From the NCBI RefSeq assembly GCF_002843605.1, contig NZ_CP025263.1:5547501-5611500 (forward strand): 64,000 bases of DNA, written 5' to 3'. Source of the stretch: Pseudomonas sp. S09G 359. Lineage in GTDB: Bacteria > Pseudomonadota > Gammaproteobacteria > Pseudomonadales > Pseudomonadaceae. The notes under the pieces are model-generated. The model did no database searches, was not told the origin of the DNA, and saw only the letters and a program-made list of their open reading frames with translations. Shown in pieces: positions 63,460-64,000 of the stretch. The number at the start of each line of letters is the position of its first letter. Positions within the stretch are counted from its first letter, which is position 1. The translations under genes and the position numbers were made by a program.

Positions 63460-63477
63460 GTCTCCCTCGGGCACCAT
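63460..63477 (+). other. attR of the island
   Basis: GTCTCCCTCGGGCACCAT, identical to attL at 45807-45825 except for one missing G. It is only the 3' end of the tRNA; no complete tRNA is rebuilt here. Confidence 0.85.
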
Positions 63478-63484
63478 CTTAAAG

Positions 63485-63514
63485 AAAGACCTTGAATTTC
63501 AAGGTCTTTTTTTT
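63485..63514 (+). terminator. Displaced chromosomal tRNA-Leu terminator
   Basis: AAAGACCTTGA / TCAAGGTCTTT form an 11-bp stem followed by T8, 8 bp after attR. In the empty site it would lie directly behind tRNA-Leu. Confidence 0.85.
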
Positions 63515-63860
63515 CGTCTGCAGAAAAGTAAGCATCAACCTCTGGAGGCCGCAATGGCACCTAGAAGGCAAAATCGTGACAAACCAAGCCGGCAAGGCAG
63601 TGACACCCTTTAAAGCCCAGCGAGAGCGCTCAGAGGCTGCCAGAGCTCCGCGATTAACACTCAACCCTCGAACTGAATAACGCTCCTCATCGATTGGACG
63701 ATTTGGGCCTGCGGCAGCGTGCCGGCAGCCATTGTAGGCATGCCCATTTTTGCAAGGGAAAGGAGGCAACTTCTGACGTGCACCGCGCACCTGGCGATGC
63801 GCGTTAGCGTTGACGTTTTGGTGAGATGACGTGCGCGCCCTTTTCGACCGCCCAAAACAA
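63515..63860. other. Intergenic region between attR and rRNA operon
   Basis: About 345 bp. Only short unsupported reading frames are present. No gene, promoter or repeat was recognised. Confidence 0.5.
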
Positions 63861-63890
63861 AACCCCTGTTTGCGTTAGCAAACAGGGGTT
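63861..63890 (-). terminator. Terminator of rRNA operon
   Basis: AACCCCTGTTTGC / GCAAACAGGGGTT form a 13-bp stem with a TTA-type loop. On the minus strand TTTTGTTTTGG follows. It lies 11 bp beyond the 5S 3' end. Confidence 0.92.
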
Positions 63891-63901
63891 CTGGAATTTA
63901 A

Positions 63902-64000
63902 TCTTGACGATGACCTACTCTCACATGGGGAAACCCCACACTACCATCGGCGATGCATCGTTTCACTACTGAGTTCGGGATGGGATCAGGTGGTTCCAAT
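63902..64000 (-). rRNA. rrf: 5S ribosomal RNA, 3' part
   Basis: The minus strand reads ATTGGAACCACCTGATCCCA, GAACTCAGTAGTGAAACGAT, CGCCGATGGTAGTGTGGGG and ends GAGAGTAGGTCATCGTCAAG, the conserved gammaproteobacterial 5S sequence. The 5' end, about 20 bases, lies outside the window; the rest of the rRNA operon should follow there. Confidence 0.95.

Larger units (their letters stand above)
45807..63477. mobile_element. P4-like satellite or replicating island in tRNA-Leu(CAA)
   Basis: An integrated element of about 17.65 kb bounded by an imperfect direct repeat of the tRNA 3' end. It has a P4-type integrase beside attL, an AlpA-type regulator, a chain of small genes, a Toprim/DUF927 primase-helicase, two iteron clusters and a right half of cargo and defence-like genes. 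No capsid, portal, tail, terminase, lysis, relaxase or conjugation gene was seen. This gene set resembles P4-like satellites and related islands, which use a helper's particles or conjugation. Mobility has not been shown. Confidence 0.85.

Noticed and set aside
63460..63477. Second tRNA-Leu gene at the right end
   Set aside because: Only the last 18 bases of the tRNA are present, with one base missing; there is no anticodon arm.

Overview
The window looks like chromosome of a Pseudomonas of the P. fluorescens group. The evidence is the protein sequences, the gene orders (guaB-guaA; der-bamB-yfgM-hisS-ispG-rodZ-pilF-rlmN-ndk-isc; queA-tgt-yajC-secD-secF; treP/treC with divergent treR), the high GC, and paired REP sequences with the core GGGGGCAAGCCCCCTCCCAC in many intergenic gaps. 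No species can be named from sequence reading alone.

Bases 1-45,700 are core chromosome. 1-4,541 is a trehalose module: a partial maltoporin-like porin, the phosphotrehalase treC, the PTS transporter treP and the divergent repressor treR, with two 16-bp palindromic operators between treP and treR. 4,577-4,874 is a decayed APH(3')-type aminoglycoside phosphotransferase. 5,306-8,433 is guaBA. 8,538-13,202 holds a zinc-ribbon protein, a TSUP exporter with a divergent LysR regulator, xseA and an M23 peptidase. 13,336-17,298 is a 1,320-residue toxin-like protein whose C-terminus carries a TIKI/ChaN-like GExH...GxxH pattern. 17,697-19,376 is leuA. 19,536-30,828 runs on the minus strand through yafV, a methionine-type aminotransferase, der, bamB, yfgM, hisS, ispG, rodZ, pilF, rlmN and ndk. 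30,921-36,519 is the complete isc iron-sulfur operon behind an IscR-type site. cysE, trmJ, suhB, a glycine-zipper protein, secF-secD-yajC and tgt-queA follow.

Bases 45,807-63,477 are an integrated element of about 17.65 kb in the 3' end of a tRNA-Leu(CAA) gene. It has an imperfect 18/19-bp attL/attR pair, a P4-type tyrosine integrase next to attL, an AlpA-type regulator, a chain of small overlapping genes and a 962-residue Toprim/DUF927 primase-helicase. I see no capsid, tail, portal, terminase, relaxase or conjugation gene, so it resembles a P4-like satellite or replicating island. It carries two mirror-image iteron clusters about 15 kb apart, each with three copies of GTGTTAC at an exact 9-bp period beside an AT-rich stretch. 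This layout recalls the ori/crr pair of phage P4. TGTATCCC repeats sit at both ends and may be integrase or excisionase arm sites.

The right half of the element is cargo: five unlinked candidate defence or unknown genes (two with HEPN-type R-x4-6-H motifs, one M41-like HExxH protein, one DUF2513 protein, one orphan) around a redox module (LysR regulator, Old Yellow Enzyme, pirin, isochorismatase-like hydrolase). One HEPN-like gene is bracketed by 34-bp inverted repeats with 32 matches, like a mobile cassette. Beyond attR lie the displaced chromosomal tRNA-Leu terminator, about 350 bp with nothing recognised, an rRNA-operon terminator and the 3' part of a minus-strand 5S rRNA gene running off the window.
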